NCBI GenBank assembly: GCA_019722365.1
Contig: JADFUC010000709.1
Location: forward strand, 1,240,001 to 1,304,000
Length of the DNA stretch: 64,000 nt
Direction of reading: 5' to 3'
Origin: Lithospermum erythrorhizon
Lineage: Eukaryota > Streptophyta > Magnoliopsida > Boraginales > Boraginaceae
Each line of letters starts with the position of its first letter. Within the stretch, counting starts at the first letter, position 1. A program made the translations under genes and the position numbers. Below are positions 48,368 through 60,959 of this stretch, piece after piece. The notes below the pieces were generated by a model. That model saw nothing but the letters and a program-made list of their open reading frames with translations, searched no databases and was not told the origin of the DNA.

Positions 48368-49174
48368 CTGAAATACACAAAAAGAGTGCAATTAGTGATG
48401 TTTAGAGCCCTAATTTGAGTGTCACTAAACATGCAAATGCATCTTAGCACTTTGGCAATAGCTAAAAGCAGAAATCTTTAACATGAAAATGCAGAAACAT
48501 GAAAAGCTGAAGATTATTATTCCACACTTCATACTGAAAATTATACAACAAAACCACAAAATAATATTTTCTCCAAAAAAATTCAAGAAATTAAATTAAC
48601 CACACCAGTCTAACTAAAGAGTGCAATTAATTATATTTAGAACCCTAATTTGAGTGTCAGCAAACATGCAAATGCATCTTAGAACTTAAGTAAAAGCAAA
48701 AAAGCATAAATCTTTAATATGAAAAAGCAAAAACATATAAAGCTATGATTTTTATTCCATAATTCATACTGAAAATATATTTCAAACCCCATTAAACCCT
48801 TCAATTTATGCAACAAAACCAATTTCAATAAATTAAATCAACCCCAAAATTTTTACTAAAGAGTCAAACACAGTAACTATCAGAAAATTCAACATGCAAC
48901 AACATAAACAAAAATGTGAAACAAAAACACTCAACAAAATTGTTGCTTTAGATCACAAAAATCCAAAACAGACACTAAATCACAACCCCACATAAAAAAA
49001 TCAAAAAATAATTTTTCCAAAATCCTAAAAAATAAAAAAGGGGTAAATTTTAAATTAATAAATGCTGAATTAACAAACAAATAAGCAATTGGGTTAAGCA
49101 AACAAAATGCAAAAATTGAAATAAATGCTCAATTAATTAAAATAATTAGCTAGAAAAAATATTGGAAAACTTAC
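48368..49174 (-). other. 5' UTR intron of NRPE1
   Basis: On the minus strand, a purine-rich leader (about 49260-49175) ends at a 'CATTTAT|GTAAGTTTTCC' donor. A 'TTTCAG|CC' acceptor at 48368 lies 17 bases before the ATG. The intron of about 807 bases contains a tandem duplication. It is inferred from splice motifs only. Confidence 0.55.
48381..48860. repeat. Two-copy tandem duplication of about 240 bp in the NRPE1 leader intron
   Basis: Copy 1 (48381-48616) and copy 2 (48617-48858) both begin with 'aaagagtgcaatta'. They share 'ccctaatttgagtgtca', 'aaacatgcaaatgcatctta' and 'catactgaaaa' landmarks, and both end with 'aattaaat...aac' followed by 'taactaaagagt' or 'tactaaagagt'. Divergence is moderate, so the duplication is not recent. 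Confidence 0.8.
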
Positions 49175-49269
49175 ATAAATGATTTGGTTTGAGAGAGTTG
49201 AGGTTCTGAGTGAGAGAGAAAGGGGGGAGTCTAGAGAGGGGTTTGACTGAGTGACTCAAATTTTGAGCT

Positions 49270-52200
49270 TTGTAAATTAGAATAAGGTTGATTGTTCCGG
49301 GTATACGAAAAATATTTTATTATAATTTGTATAAATTTTGTTATTTATTAATTACAATTATATTTAGATAAAAGGAAAAAGATGTTGAAAATGTATTACG
49401 TTTGTCCTACATAGTACTTGTGTACTTGTATTATTTCCATTTATAAAAAAATCATTAATTTTATTTCTCAAAAAACGAATTTAAAAAACAATACACATTA
49501 CTTGTAATGGGTAATATGATTTTAATAAAATTACAATCATTGTGTAAAAAGTAAATTACATGAAAATATATATTTTCATAAAATATTACATAACATGTAT
49601 AAATATTGGAGTTTAAAAATTGAAAAAGTGAATTATTAAAATCAAATTCAAAACTAAATGATCTTTTCTAAATGAAGGAAATAATATTATTTTTGTTGAG
49701 AGTATTCTTATTTTAAATTTTATAAAGGTTAATTTTAAATCCAGTAAGAAATATATCTTTAGGAAACTATGAAACGTTATAAATAAATAAAAAATTATTT
49801 AGCGTTTGAGGTGAATCTTCACTTTCATGAATTCCTTTTTTCAATTATATTTATATGAAAAAATAGAAGGCCATAATATTGTAAAAGTATTTTCAAAAAC
49901 AAACACAATGGTATCGATTTGGCAAAAATATATACTCGGTTGTCATCATTTAACGTTTAAATACGCGTGTTTGAAATATCTCGTTTCATCACTCTTATTT
50001 AATAAATGTGCAATTTTGACACTGCAGTTAAATTTTTCATTAGTACACTAACCAAAAGTTTATTTTAAGGGCAATTTTGCCATTTTATAAAATTAATTAA
50101 TTTAAAAACATGAGACCTTTTCTCTTTCTCTCATTCCAACCCCGACAAGTCAGCAACCACATCATAATTAAGCCTTTTATTTTCTCAATCTCCCAAATCT
50201 TAGCCTTCGAGACAATAAACTCATCCGTCTCATGTGTACCTATCTTCACTTCAAAGGACATTGCACATTTGTTAACAGACGAACATAAAAGGTCAATTAA
50301 AATATATCAAATGAGTAATTTAATTAAATATTTTTTTGTATTGATTTACAAAAAGTAATGCCATGTTTGGCATTATTTACCTAACAATTTAAATTTGTTA
50401 TTTAGACCTGAGTTACATAACATTTTGTGTGATAGGTGTAGGAGTAATTTAAATTGATGTAGAAAGTAGCTCTCTAACAAATCATCACTAAATATAAATT
50501 AGTATTCAACAAAAGAAATAGCTAATTGAACTGGACAGTATTGGATGACCCTTTCAAATTTTAAAACTTTATTATTTTGGGGGGTTTTGTGGTTGAGGGT
50601 GTAGGGTCCAACATGCAAAAGAAAGGAATACGAGGTGGGCTCGCCTTTTGCTTTGGCTTCTTCTCTGCTAGTATTAATGCTGCATACCATAATTCAAGTG
50701 CAGTACCAGAAGAAGGGTGGTGTTGCATGTTGGTGTACTCAAGTGAGAGAAATTGCCTTTGGGAGTTTTAAAATGGAAGTAGGGAGCGGCGCCGTTTAAT
50801 GGCATCTGAAAAAGTGCTCAGGTCAGCCGATTAATTACTTGTTATATCCGAATATGTAATTTCACTTTTAAATATTACGATTTTGTAAGAAATTAACAAG
50901 ATAGTAGTTTTGTATCACGCTATTGTTTTCAACATATTTTGAAGGTCCAACCATTTAAAAAAAATTCCAACGACCATCACATAAGAATCACGCTCAAGCC
51001 TCTTTGATTACGAACCTGAAATTTGATGTTTTTACTAAATAAATAAATTTGACAGTTAGAAGTTAAGAAAATATCCAATCGATTTAGCACGCGCGAGATT
51101 CAACTTTATTCATTTGGGTTCCAAAACCATAGCTCCACCCATGAGTCTATAAAATATTTATTGAACAAGTGAACAACAATATTGTTAATTAAAATTGAGG
51201 TAGCTAAGATATTTACAAAAGTCAAATAAAGCATAATTCAATTGAACAATAGATATACACAACAATAAAATTCAAATCACAAGATGATTGGTAGAATTTT
51301 TTTTAATGTAATCTTTGCAATGAGATTCTACTTTTTAGACCTCATGCATCATTTGAAATGAAGAATGAAGATGGAAAATGATTTTACATTACCATTTTAT
51401 GTAGAAAACGTGCAGACGAGTGTATATAATTTGAGGAGCTAGATATGCGTGATGCCGAAACTTAAAGATCGTTGCTTCGTTCGGGGAATCTCATAATCAA
51501 GCGAAAGAAAGCAGCAATATTAATCGTCGGTACACTCTAAAATTATCTTCTTTCTTAGAGTATCTGACAAAGACTAAAACAACCATATTAAATAAAATAC
51601 TTTATATTAAATAGGATTACATATACAATCTATTATATAACAATTCATCATATAAGAATATATACGACAACCACATTAAATGAAATACTTTTTTAATGTA
51701 AAGGATTACATATACTTCGTTAACTACGGATCATCACAAAGCCAAACATTGAACAACAAATATAATGATCTAAAACAGAAAATAAAAATGTAAACTACTT
51801 TGAAAAATCATTGTATGATGAACGCTAAATCAAGTTTCCAATCAATACGCTTTCCTTTGGGATGCGTAAGTTGTCCTAATGACTACTACTGGTGTTATAT
51901 GTGTGCATCCCTGATATTTTTTTGTACCATACTTTGGAATTCCAAAGATGAAAAAGGTAATTCCATATTTCTAATTGATGCACTTTGTTTGCTTTGAAAG
52001 ATCACCAAATGAAAGTATGTGGTTACCTTTATATCTACCATGGAATTTTTAGGAAAAAGCTTTGAGTACGAAGGGATTATTGAAGAAACGGCAATATAAC
52101 TCTATGTTGCAATAGAATGTCTGTCGGTAGTTGTTAAACAAATATGTCTGCTGGCAAAAGCTTACTTGTAGGTGTTATGAAAAAAGATATGCGATTGGTG

Positions 52201-53130
52201 TTGGTAATAGCACAATGGAATAATGAACAATAATATAAATCAAGATGGAGAATGTAGTAAGCATATAATACTTTTACATGAAAAACCAAGGAACAAATGA
52301 ATTACATAATGACCTACAAGCGGGTTGTTATGCTGAGAGAAATACGTACCAATTTTCGAGATGAACAAATGCAGTAGCAATTTCGAACAAATATGTTTTG
52401 ATACTGTCTTTCATATACGTAATTACAAAAGACAAAAAAAATTTATGAGATAATTCAAGAAGCCAGAAACACTTGATTACATAGACATCTTAATGACCTT
52501 ATTCAAGAAGCAACTCAAAAATTGAACCAAAATTTCAACGAGATTTAGAAGAAATATAATTGAATTGAGAGATGAAAACCTATGTTGATTTCAAAAACCT
52601 AAATCAAACTAATAATTAAAGATCGAAACAACTTTGCAAGTGTAAAAATGTTTATCTAATACGCATATATAAAAATCGGTAACAAAAATGAAGCCCGTGT
52701 TTATAGCATCAAGCTTATTCGAACACGTCTAAAAAAGAAACACTAATAAAAAGTTAATAACACAAAAAAAAACTTCAGTAAATTGAAACAAATATGCCAA
52801 ATGATAAAAATACGATCTTTTAGGGCTCGAGAAAAATCTTATAAATAAAGTGATACAAGAACACAAAAAAATTAAAGTGAATGAAAAAAAAAATAAAATG
52901 CCCAAATGAAAAAAAAATATTACCTTTGATGAATCAAAGAACATCTTATGCTTTAAAAAGAAAGAGGATATCCACTCAAATGCAAGAAACAATTGTAAAA
53001 TCGAATAACACAATCTTGGTTAAATACAAATGGATTCGAGTTGATCCGACAACATAAAGCCCATTAAATGTCCATCGATTGCCCGCTTTTAATCCCCAGT
53101 GATAATTCTGTAATTTTCAAATGGTAGTGG
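49270..53130. other. AT-rich intergenic DNA upstream of NRPE1
   Basis: The first few hundred bases should contain the NRPE1 promoter, but I see no decisive TATA box. The rest is AT-rich with low-complexity open frames, such as 52729-53013 minus, that reflect A runs. No gene or domain was recognised. Confidence 0.4.
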
Positions 53131-53189
53131 AATTTGATGGGTTAAAATCCTCGCGATCAACTTGGTACCCATCTTGTCTTGAGGCAACT

Positions 53190-55500
53190 CCAGGGACTAC
53201 GGTATGACTGTATAAAAGGTAACCGCCTCTTCATTTTCTCTTTTATTATTTCAGAATTTTCACTTTTCTTCGTCTCGCTTGAGGCAAAACCCTTTTTATT
53301 CTTTGCTATGATGGATTTTCTACAACTTCTTTCTTTACTCTCGTTATGGCGAGAATCGATCAAGAACCCTTTCTCGAGAGGCACCAACAAATTCCCCTCT
53401 GAAGTTCTTGAAGGATTCGTGAGAATGCGTTTGCACTGGCAGTTTCAGTAGGCGGTGTATATAGTTTCAACGTAAAACTCATTTTTGTTTTATCACTCAT
53501 GTATATTATTCTAACCGCCAAGTTCGTATGATTCCTCAGGGTGGCGTTTGATTAACATGAAGCTCGTACCTACTCAAACACTTACCGGCTTTGGTGAGTT
53601 TGCCTTGCATGGATTCTGCGATGGAGGAAAACCCTGAAGACTTTGTGTGAAATTCGCTTTGTTGAGAGAGAGTAGCTTGGCTCCTTCTTCTTAGCCAGAG
53701 CTTGGATGATTCCCGAAACTCCTCGGCGCCAGTGATGCCTATGGAGTTCACGAGATGGGCCCCTGGCGTGCCTCTGTTTCCCAGACGAGGCTCCTTTACT
53801 TGATCCTTCCAAGAAATCATTGAAAGCGGGTTGGAGAATGTCAAGCGAGACTATCACAGGGTTAATCACGATTATCAAGCTGCTTCGGATCATGACTCTT
53901 ATGCCATCACGATGTGGTGGCTTCAGTTCCTTTGAAGGGAGAAAGTGTTGATACTCCCTCGGCAGTGGCTCGTCCAAAGGAAGATGCGCCTATTTCCAGC
54001 TTCTCGAGGATACCGCGTCTTTTGGGAATTTCTCGGTGCGATTAACCCGATACGCAGGTACCGAGTTTTTGTAGGCCGAGGTGTTGGCGTGACCACGGAT
54101 CGAGGGGTTCGGGTCGGAGTTAATGCCATTTTGGTTGGTTGGTACTTACCGTTTCCAAGTGGTTTTGTCTTGTGTCATGGTTATTCCGATATGGCGTTGT
54201 TGGTACCGTGTCTGACGTTATCCGTAAGGGTCCCCACTTTGTTATTCCAAGTTGCCTCTCCCTACATAACTTTTTATATACGATAAGATTGGATAGGGTG
54301 GAGCAGAGCCTAAGTTAATTTCAAGCGTGGTTTCTAGCTAAAGGCGACTTCGATGGCGGCGTTTGTGCTAATTATTTTATCCTCGCGCCTCAGAGACTCT
54401 GTAGGACCCCACTCAAAGGTAGATAAGTTGAAAAGGGCTTTCAAATCTTCCTCACGAGGTCTTTTGTGATCGTGATGTCTTGATGAAAGCGAGTTTGGCT
54501 AGAGGAGTCAACAAGTTTCCCGAAATCACTCTTCGTAAGTATTCTTCGCTACGTCTGGTATTTTTGGTTCATCACTCTTTCTCTCTCACTTGTCTACTTT
54601 TCGTTTGTATTTCGGTGGAGCTTATCTCTGAAGAATGTCTCTCGAGTCATGTGTCGTACCCCCTGGTGAGCTTCATCGATCGCCTCGGGTAAAGATCCAT
54701 TTCGGATCTCCCAAAAGAAAAAAGGAACTCGTGATTCTTCCTCTGAGGTTCCATGTCCCTCTTCCCAAGAAGTCGAAGAAGGCCCCGAAGACATCGGTCC
54801 CTGTAATTGAATCTCCTCCAGTTGAAGTTTCTCGGTCTGCATTTATCTCTTTCCTGCTCCCGATAAGCCCGCTGACCGTTGTATTTTGACCAGTTGTTTC
54901 TCAAGAGGCTCTTGTGAGTGAATTTCTCCTCACTTTTACTCTGAGGCTCGTGACCTATCACGAGATTCTCTTTTCATGTTTCATATTCTCTCTCCACTTG
55001 GATTACTCGGTAACCGAGGACACCCGTTTCGGGAAAGATACCCTCTTGCCTCTAACTTATTGAAGAACTGCATGTTGAAAAAAGACATGGAGGGAGTTTT
55101 GCAATATCTTCCCCGGAAGATCTTCACGACTCATTTTCTCACTTTCAACTCAAGGTAAAACTTTCTTCCTTTAAGTTTTATTTTTTTGTCTTGGTTTTTG
55201 TTTTTAATCGTGAACCTCTGCTTTCATCTTGGGCAGCAAATTGTGCTTAAGTATCCTTAAAATGGAGGGAATGCAGAGTCCCGGGAACACGTCTTGGTTG
55301 GTAAGATCCTCACTTTGACTAAAGGAAGAAAGAGGAAGAGGAGAATGGCCGGTGGGAGTACTGTCAGTGATAATGACCTGAGATGAGGAGGGTGATGAAA
55401 TGGAGTAGGTGGTGACTATTTCTCTGAGTACATTTTTGTTTATATTTTGTGAACGACATTTTGTCAATATGTCCTGAGCTTGCAACTAGTGCGGGTGTCA
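53190..55500 (+). other. Decayed retroelement-derived coding DNA (plus-strand bias), family uncertain
   Basis: Several short plus-strand frames (53179-53451, 53945-54286, 54480-54692, 54635-54889) have coding-like composition. One carries a Lys/Pro-rich segment ('KRKKELVILPLRFHVPLPKK'), but all are broken by stops. The DNA lies antisense to, and downstream of, a minus-strand Tat-like gag/protease. Some Tat-lineage gypsy elements carry an extra antisense reading frame in this position. I cannot confirm a family match by eye. Confidence 0.3.
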
Positions 55501-55769
55501 TTCTTGTGTAATACTCTTTTTGATTAGTGATACACACTTTTCCTATTTTTGCAAATTTTCTTATCTTTTCTCTTACTCTGCTTTCATCCTTTGCTCTTCT
55601 TTATCTTTTCTTTTGACTTGTATATGTTATTTGTTATACTTCCTTTATCCTTGATACCATCACTCCCTTTGGGGTGGTTTTAGTGATAGTTGTCGTCAAC
55701 TCATCTTGCATTCTTCGTGTGAATTTTACAGGGGACCACATTTGATCTAATCCGCTCTGGGTTTCAAGA

Positions 55770-56375
55770 GGAATGATTTACTTTATTTACAAACCTCGAG
55801 ATGATCGATTCGCTCGAGGGACAGCAGTGATCTAATTCACTTTCCCGGATTTCCCATCTGGTGAGTTAAGTGATGTTGTTCACTTGAACCCGAATGATCT
55901 GATTCGCTCAGGGTTGCAGTGATCCCAGTCGCTCGTTTTCCCTCACGGTGGAGGTTAAGTGATCTTATTCACTTGAACCCCGAATGATCTGAGTTACTCG
56001 GGGACCACGAGTGATCTGATTCACTCGGATTTCCCTCCTGTTGGAGGTTAAGTGATCTTATTCATAGATAGAATGATCAAATTCGCTTTCCGAACCCCGA
56101 ATGATCGGTTAAAACGAGGGACCATGAGTATTCCCAGTTCGCTCAGTTTCGCTCTGAGTGGAGGTTAAGTGATTTTATTCACTTGAACCACGAATGATCT
56201 GATTCACTTGGGGACCACGAGTGGTCTAATTCACTCGGGTTTCCCTCCTAGTGGAGGTTAAGTGATGTATTTACTTGAACCGAATGATCGATTCGCTTGG
56301 GACCACGGTGATCCTAATTCAACTCGGGTTTGCTCTGGTGGAGATTAAGTGATTTTATTCACTTGCTTGTCCAGG
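55770..56375. repeat. Tandem array, about 5.5 units of about 92 bp
   Basis: Units begin at about 55861, 55951, 56044, 56160, 56254 and 56340 with 'gaggttaagtgatcttattc'-like DNA. They continue with 'acttgaaccccgaatgatct', 'ctcggggaccacgagtgatc' and 'cactcgg.tttccctcc.g.tg'. Within each unit, 'tgatctnattcnctcg' itself recurs two or three times, so there is a shorter sub-repeat. Such arrays are common in the untranslated parts of Tat/Ogre-type gypsy elements. Confidence 0.85.
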
Positions 56376-56799
56376 AGATGTCTTTGGTGCTCAAAAGGTT
56401 TCTTATTTCCAAAAGGCACACTTGTGCTTCATCAAACTTAACTCGAAAGTTTGTTTACTAAAAGAAGGATCCGTCTGTCCAGTGAATAGCAATAGTGTCA
56501 TCATACAGGCGTGTCCCTCGAGATTCCATGCAACACCTCTTCATACTTTTGGAAGTAGTTTGATCGATAAATTGTGATGGTCGGGACTCGGTGGGTCCTA
56601 TCTTGAGTTTTTCTTGGGTTGTTGTTCGTAAGGGAGATAACCTCGAGGTTCGTAGAGGACCCTTTTTCAGGGCTGCTTTCTGTGGTGAATTATCTTGATC
56701 TTCTCGGGATGTGTGGTTTCGGCCCTCGGAGTCCACCTGCGTCTCCTTTGTTTGGGTGGCTCATTGAGAGAACTACCCGTACTGGAACAGGCGGTAGCG

Positions 56800-57640
56800 A
56801 CTACGGAACAGCGGTAGCAGTTCGAGACCTTTTGCGATATCGACTCTGCTCACGGCTCTCTAAGGTGGTTTGGAATTTCATTTTCAAATGGGTGGCAGAG
56901 AGTATAGCCGAGTAGAGGCTGTGAGGATCAGGGCCGATAAGACCATTATATAAGGGTCGGACCATGTCTACCCGCAGAGTAAATGATGCCATTATTGTTC
57001 ACGGTTCTGGAAACTACTCGCCGTGAAATCAAATCTGTTCATCCCAGCTAGATAAATGGAATGTCGTAAACCCGTGAGAGGTGTACATCTTTGGCTAAGA
57101 GGTTGCGGGGTATTAGCCGATCATATGCCCCTAGGTATAGAATATGCTTTAAACTACTTATCCACCGATATCCTTGCTACCCGAAAAGTTAGCACTTCTG
57201 CGTAGATTATTAGGGAGTGCAAATGCGTGGGTACCTCGATCCGCTGATTAACTTCGTCGGAGAACTTTTGTCGCTTTTACGTAGATGAGTGGTCATGAGG
57301 GGCCAAAGCTGTTTTCGGGGGATTTGAAATCTCATCCCTTCTGAGCCCACCCAAATGGTATCAATTTATTACAGTGATCCGGACTTGACTTAGAACTTGA
57401 GGTTATCGTTTCTTGAGGTGAGCCCTAAATGCACCCGAGGAGCGTTCTCTACGAACCCCTTGAGATGTCCCCTTCGGATAAGCTACTCAATTCGACTTTC
57501 AAAACATGACAATCATGAGTGTCGTACCCGTAGTCCTTGTGATACTTGCAAAAAAGCTTCGGTCTACCGCTATTAGGATGGGACCTCGATTTTTTGAGGT
57601 TTTAGCGATAATGTCTATATAGGCATTTGGGCATATAATT
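56800..57640 (-). mobile_element. Tat-like Ty3/gypsy remnant: gag zinc-knuckle region and protease end
   Basis: On the minus strand, about 57560-57440 encodes 'FCKYHKDYGYDTHDCHVLK', the C-x-x-H/x-C-type gag motif of the plant Tat/Retand gypsy group. About 56990-56830 encodes 'VDMVRPLYNGLIGPDPHSLY' and 'LSATHLKMKFQTT', the C-terminal end of the protease region, which normally reads 'YN.ILGRP' and 'S..HL..KFPT'. Frames are broken between these pieces. No reverse transcriptase, RNase H or integrase follows downstream, where the 92-bp array begins instead. The element is non-autonomous or internally deleted. Confidence 0.65.
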
Positions 57641-57674
57641 TTTAAGAGTATCGAAGTCCTCAACGGGGCATATT

Positions 57675-58685
57675 ATTTAGAATCTAGTATGAATTTACTG
57701 CATTGATAGAACACCAAATTCATACATCCCGGATCCTCAAAATAATGTATATTAATCTAAACACATAAATTGCAATATGAATAAAAGAGTTCTTACATTG
57801 CAGCGGAAGACGAAATGAAATCAACTTCTCAAGTTGACAAGCCTCACGTGAATGCCCCTTGAAATCTCTCCAATTGTTTGTCCAACACCAAAACGATGTC
57901 TCCTAGATTGTACACACCAGGAGGGAATCGAATCCGAAAGCTTGAACTTCTTCAGAGTTGCGAAACAGCAAAATTAGAGAAAATCTCTTCCAATTCTAGG
58001 GGAGGGCGGCTTTTGAGAGGAGGGAGGCAAGAGTTTTTTTCATGAAAATGAAAAAAAAAAACTTGTCTCTTTCTTTAAATACCAAAAGCCTAATTCACTC
58101 GTTAAGCGACTGGATTAAGAGTCCATTCTTTCGTTAACTTAATTAGGCTGTTATAGCTTCTAATCAAATATTGTGTCACTAGTGAGAGTTGTTCCATTTT
58201 TAATTAACTTAACAAGTCCAATTAAAATACTAACAGTCACTATCGAATAACTTATCAAGTTATTCATCGATTTGAATACTTAATTGATTAAACTTACCCA
58301 AGTTTAACGATTGATGTTCATCAATATATTTGACAAGTATATATATATATATTGAGGTATCTACCGATTCACAAGTCTCGTTTAATTCCATGCATGAAAT
58401 ATAATTAGAATATCAGCATGTGTGTGTGACCTTCACAGGCTCGAGATAATAGTAGTTCTATAATAATAACAATCGACCAATTACTATTATTATAGCAGAT
58501 TAATGAGTAAAAGATCAGCATTTAGCATAACCCCTTAAATTATCATGAGAACCCAGCGCTAGTAATATCTGATTACTAAGGTAATTAAGTTCCGATGTCA
58601 CATTTAATCAACAGTAAATGAATTGATACACAATTGTATGACGGGCATAATAAAGGGAATCAATTTTCGTTGATTTAAACACGTA
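57675..58685. repeat. 1-kb direct repeat, copy C (LTR-like, nested in gag)
   Basis: Copies C and D share a 'tagaatctagtatgaattt' start, 'cggatcctcaaaat', 'gcaatatgaataaaagagtt' and an AT hairpin (58459-58494 here). Both end near 'gggaatcaattttc[g/a]ttgattt'. Both are in the same orientation, with only about 240 bases between them. They separate two parts of a gag-like minus-strand region, so they look like a short element that landed in the gypsy remnant. Confidence 0.7.
58339..58354. repeat. (TA)n microsatellite inside repeat copy C
   Basis: A short run of alternating T and A lies inside the direct repeat. The equivalent place in copy D (about 59571-59588) also carries an (AT)n run. Confidence 0.7.
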
Positions 58686-58925
58686 CTCATAAAGGGGTTC
58701 TTGAGGTTGCCTCGCTCTTCCTTCTTCTCTTCTAGGAGACATTTCTCTTGGACGCCGCTTTTGGAAGCATCTCTTCTTAGGGTTTCTCATAACTATCCCG
58801 TACGGTTTCCTCTTTGGCTATCCTTGTGATTTTTTTGGATGAACCTCGATTGCCCACTTTTTGGTACCCTCTTTGTTTCTTCGATTTTATAACCATTACG
58901 TTAGTTGAGACAAGCGGTGTAGCGT

Positions 58926-59937
58926 GTTAGAATCTAGTATGAATTTTAATTGTGATAAAATACAAATTCACATTTCGGATCCTCAAAATGACATATTAAT
59001 CACAAAACACATAATATGCAATATGAATAAAAGAGTTCTTACGTTGTAGCGAGAAGGCAGATAAATCAAGCACTCCTCCCGAGCGATGCCTCGCGTGAAT
59101 CCCGCTTGCAAAAGCCTCAGCCAATCGTTTGTCGAGCACCAAAAGGATGTCCTCGTTATGCGCACCGGGGAGGGAATCGGGTCGAGGAAGACTTGTAGAG
59201 TTGTTGAGGAACAAAATGGAAGAGAGAAAACTCTTGCTTCAAATGGGAGGGCGCACGGTTACAGGTAGAGAGAGAGACGGGGTTTTGATTTCGTCAAATG
59301 AAAAACCCTTGTCTCTTTCTTCGCTTTCGCTATTTAATTTTCACCCCAGTTAGCGAAGTTGAAAATTAGTTTAACTCGTTAAGCTTAATCGGATGTAGTA
59401 GCTACAATCAAATAATGGAGTCAGCAGTGAGTTGTTCTATTTTAATTAACTTAACGAGTCAATTAAAATACCCAAATCATCAAATCTTTTATCAGGTTGT
59501 TTATCAATTTCGATTGCTTAGTGATTAAGCACAAGTTTAACCAATTGATGTTAAATGATACTCTTGACAAATATATATATATATATATCATTGAGATAAT
59601 CTCTTAATTTACAAGTCGTTTCAAATTTCATGTATGAAATATAATTCGAACTCTCCTTTGTATGTGTGTATGACACTGAGGCACCGGATAATAGTAAGTT
59701 GTATAATAATAATAATTGACTAATTACTATTTATTATAACGATTAATAGTAAGATCTAGCAATCGCTCATAACACTTAAATTATCATGAGAACCCCACAC
59801 TTAGTCATATACAATTACTAAGGTGAACAATTAGTTCCGGTAATCACGTTTAACCAACCGAGGTAAATGGTGTTGATATACAATTATGTAACGTGCATAA
59901 TAAAAGGGAATCAATTTTCATTGATTTCCTAGAAACA
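58926..59937. repeat. 1-kb direct repeat, copy D (LTR-like, nested in gag)
   Basis: This is the partner of 57675-58685. It begins 'tgttagaatctagtatgaat', so a TG terminus is visible as expected for an LTR, and the end near 'agaaaca' would give CA. Its AT hairpin is at 59702-59738. Many indels against copy C show an old insertion. Confidence 0.7.
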
Positions 59938-60151
59938 TCATGTCTTCTCTTTCTCCCCCTTAACTTGACACTTAGCCGACTCAAAGTATTCTACATATGA
60001 AATTAAATTCAAATAATTCATGAAAGGTTGCAAAATTCTTGAGTAATGATAGTGCGGATCTCCCCGATTAAGTCCAGTCACAGAATCTCTCGATCCTGTT
60101 TCTCTCTCTAGTGTTACCTGCGGAAGTAAGCAGCAGATCACTAGATCTTTG

Positions 60152-60694
60152 CTATAACATCGTTACTGCCCCTGACATTGCCGCTTTCAGTGGGGTGCCT
60201 GATTGTTCCGCTTTGATGGGTCGGGTGGCATCACGGCGGTTGTTCTGCTTTGGAGACCCGAGCAGTGTTTTACCCTTGCTTATATTACCCCTCCGGTTGT
60301 CCACTAGCAGGGGGACCCGACTACTGCAAGTGTTAGAAAGTGAAAAGAATTGATCTTCTTGATTATAATCACGGCGTTCTTCATGTTGGTTACGAAAAGG
60401 ACTGGGTGATCTATATCTCCTCCGTTGTTGTTGTCGGTTTTGTCGTGGATTGTAATCCCGCCGACTAATCTCTTCCACATACGACCTTGATTTGTGGTAT
60501 GACATGTTTGCCGATCGTTCACGCGATTGCTTACCGACCCCGTGGTCATGCCGTGAATCTTTGTCAATTAGATTCCCAGTGGTGTATCTTCGAGGTCTCT
60601 TAGAGAGAGAATGTCTCGAGCCTTGATCCTTGGATTCACCAACATGCTCTGGGTTGGTGTCGCAGTCCTTCCCGAAGTGGATCTCCCTGCTCAC
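60152..60694 (-). pseudogene. Gag-like basic Arg/Ser-rich fragment of the gypsy remnant
   Basis: A minus-strand frame of about 180 residues is rich in Arg, Ser, Asn and Gln (for example 'RQNRQQQRRRYRSPSPFRNQ'), like the basic N-terminal part of some plant gypsy gag proteins. It lies upstream, in minus-strand sense, of the gag zinc-knuckle region at 57.4-57.6 kb, separated from it by the nested repeats C and D. It has no clear ATG context and no conserved gag core, so the assignment is an inference from position and composition. Confidence 0.4.
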
Positions 60695-60959
60695 AGATGC
60701 GGACCGGATCCTTTGGTTTGGGCCTCGGGATATCTTGAGGTAGGGCTAGGGTGGTTGTTGCGATACACGCATACGGCCGGTTGTTCTTTCCGGTTGTGAG
60801 AGTTACTCCGTGTTCCATATTGTCTCAGGTGATGAGCTTCGGGGGATTGTTGTACCTAGACCCCACGGCGAGTCGATAAGTAGCCCTCCCGATGCTTAAG
60901 TTAGTTCGGGTGTGTAAAGAAAGCTGTGAACAATATGGCAATTCAGTTCGTGTTATCTC

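Noticed and set aside
55770..56375. Regularly spaced repeats that might suggest a CRISPR-like array
   Set aside because: The units are contiguous tandem repeats without unique spacers, and the DNA is plant nuclear.
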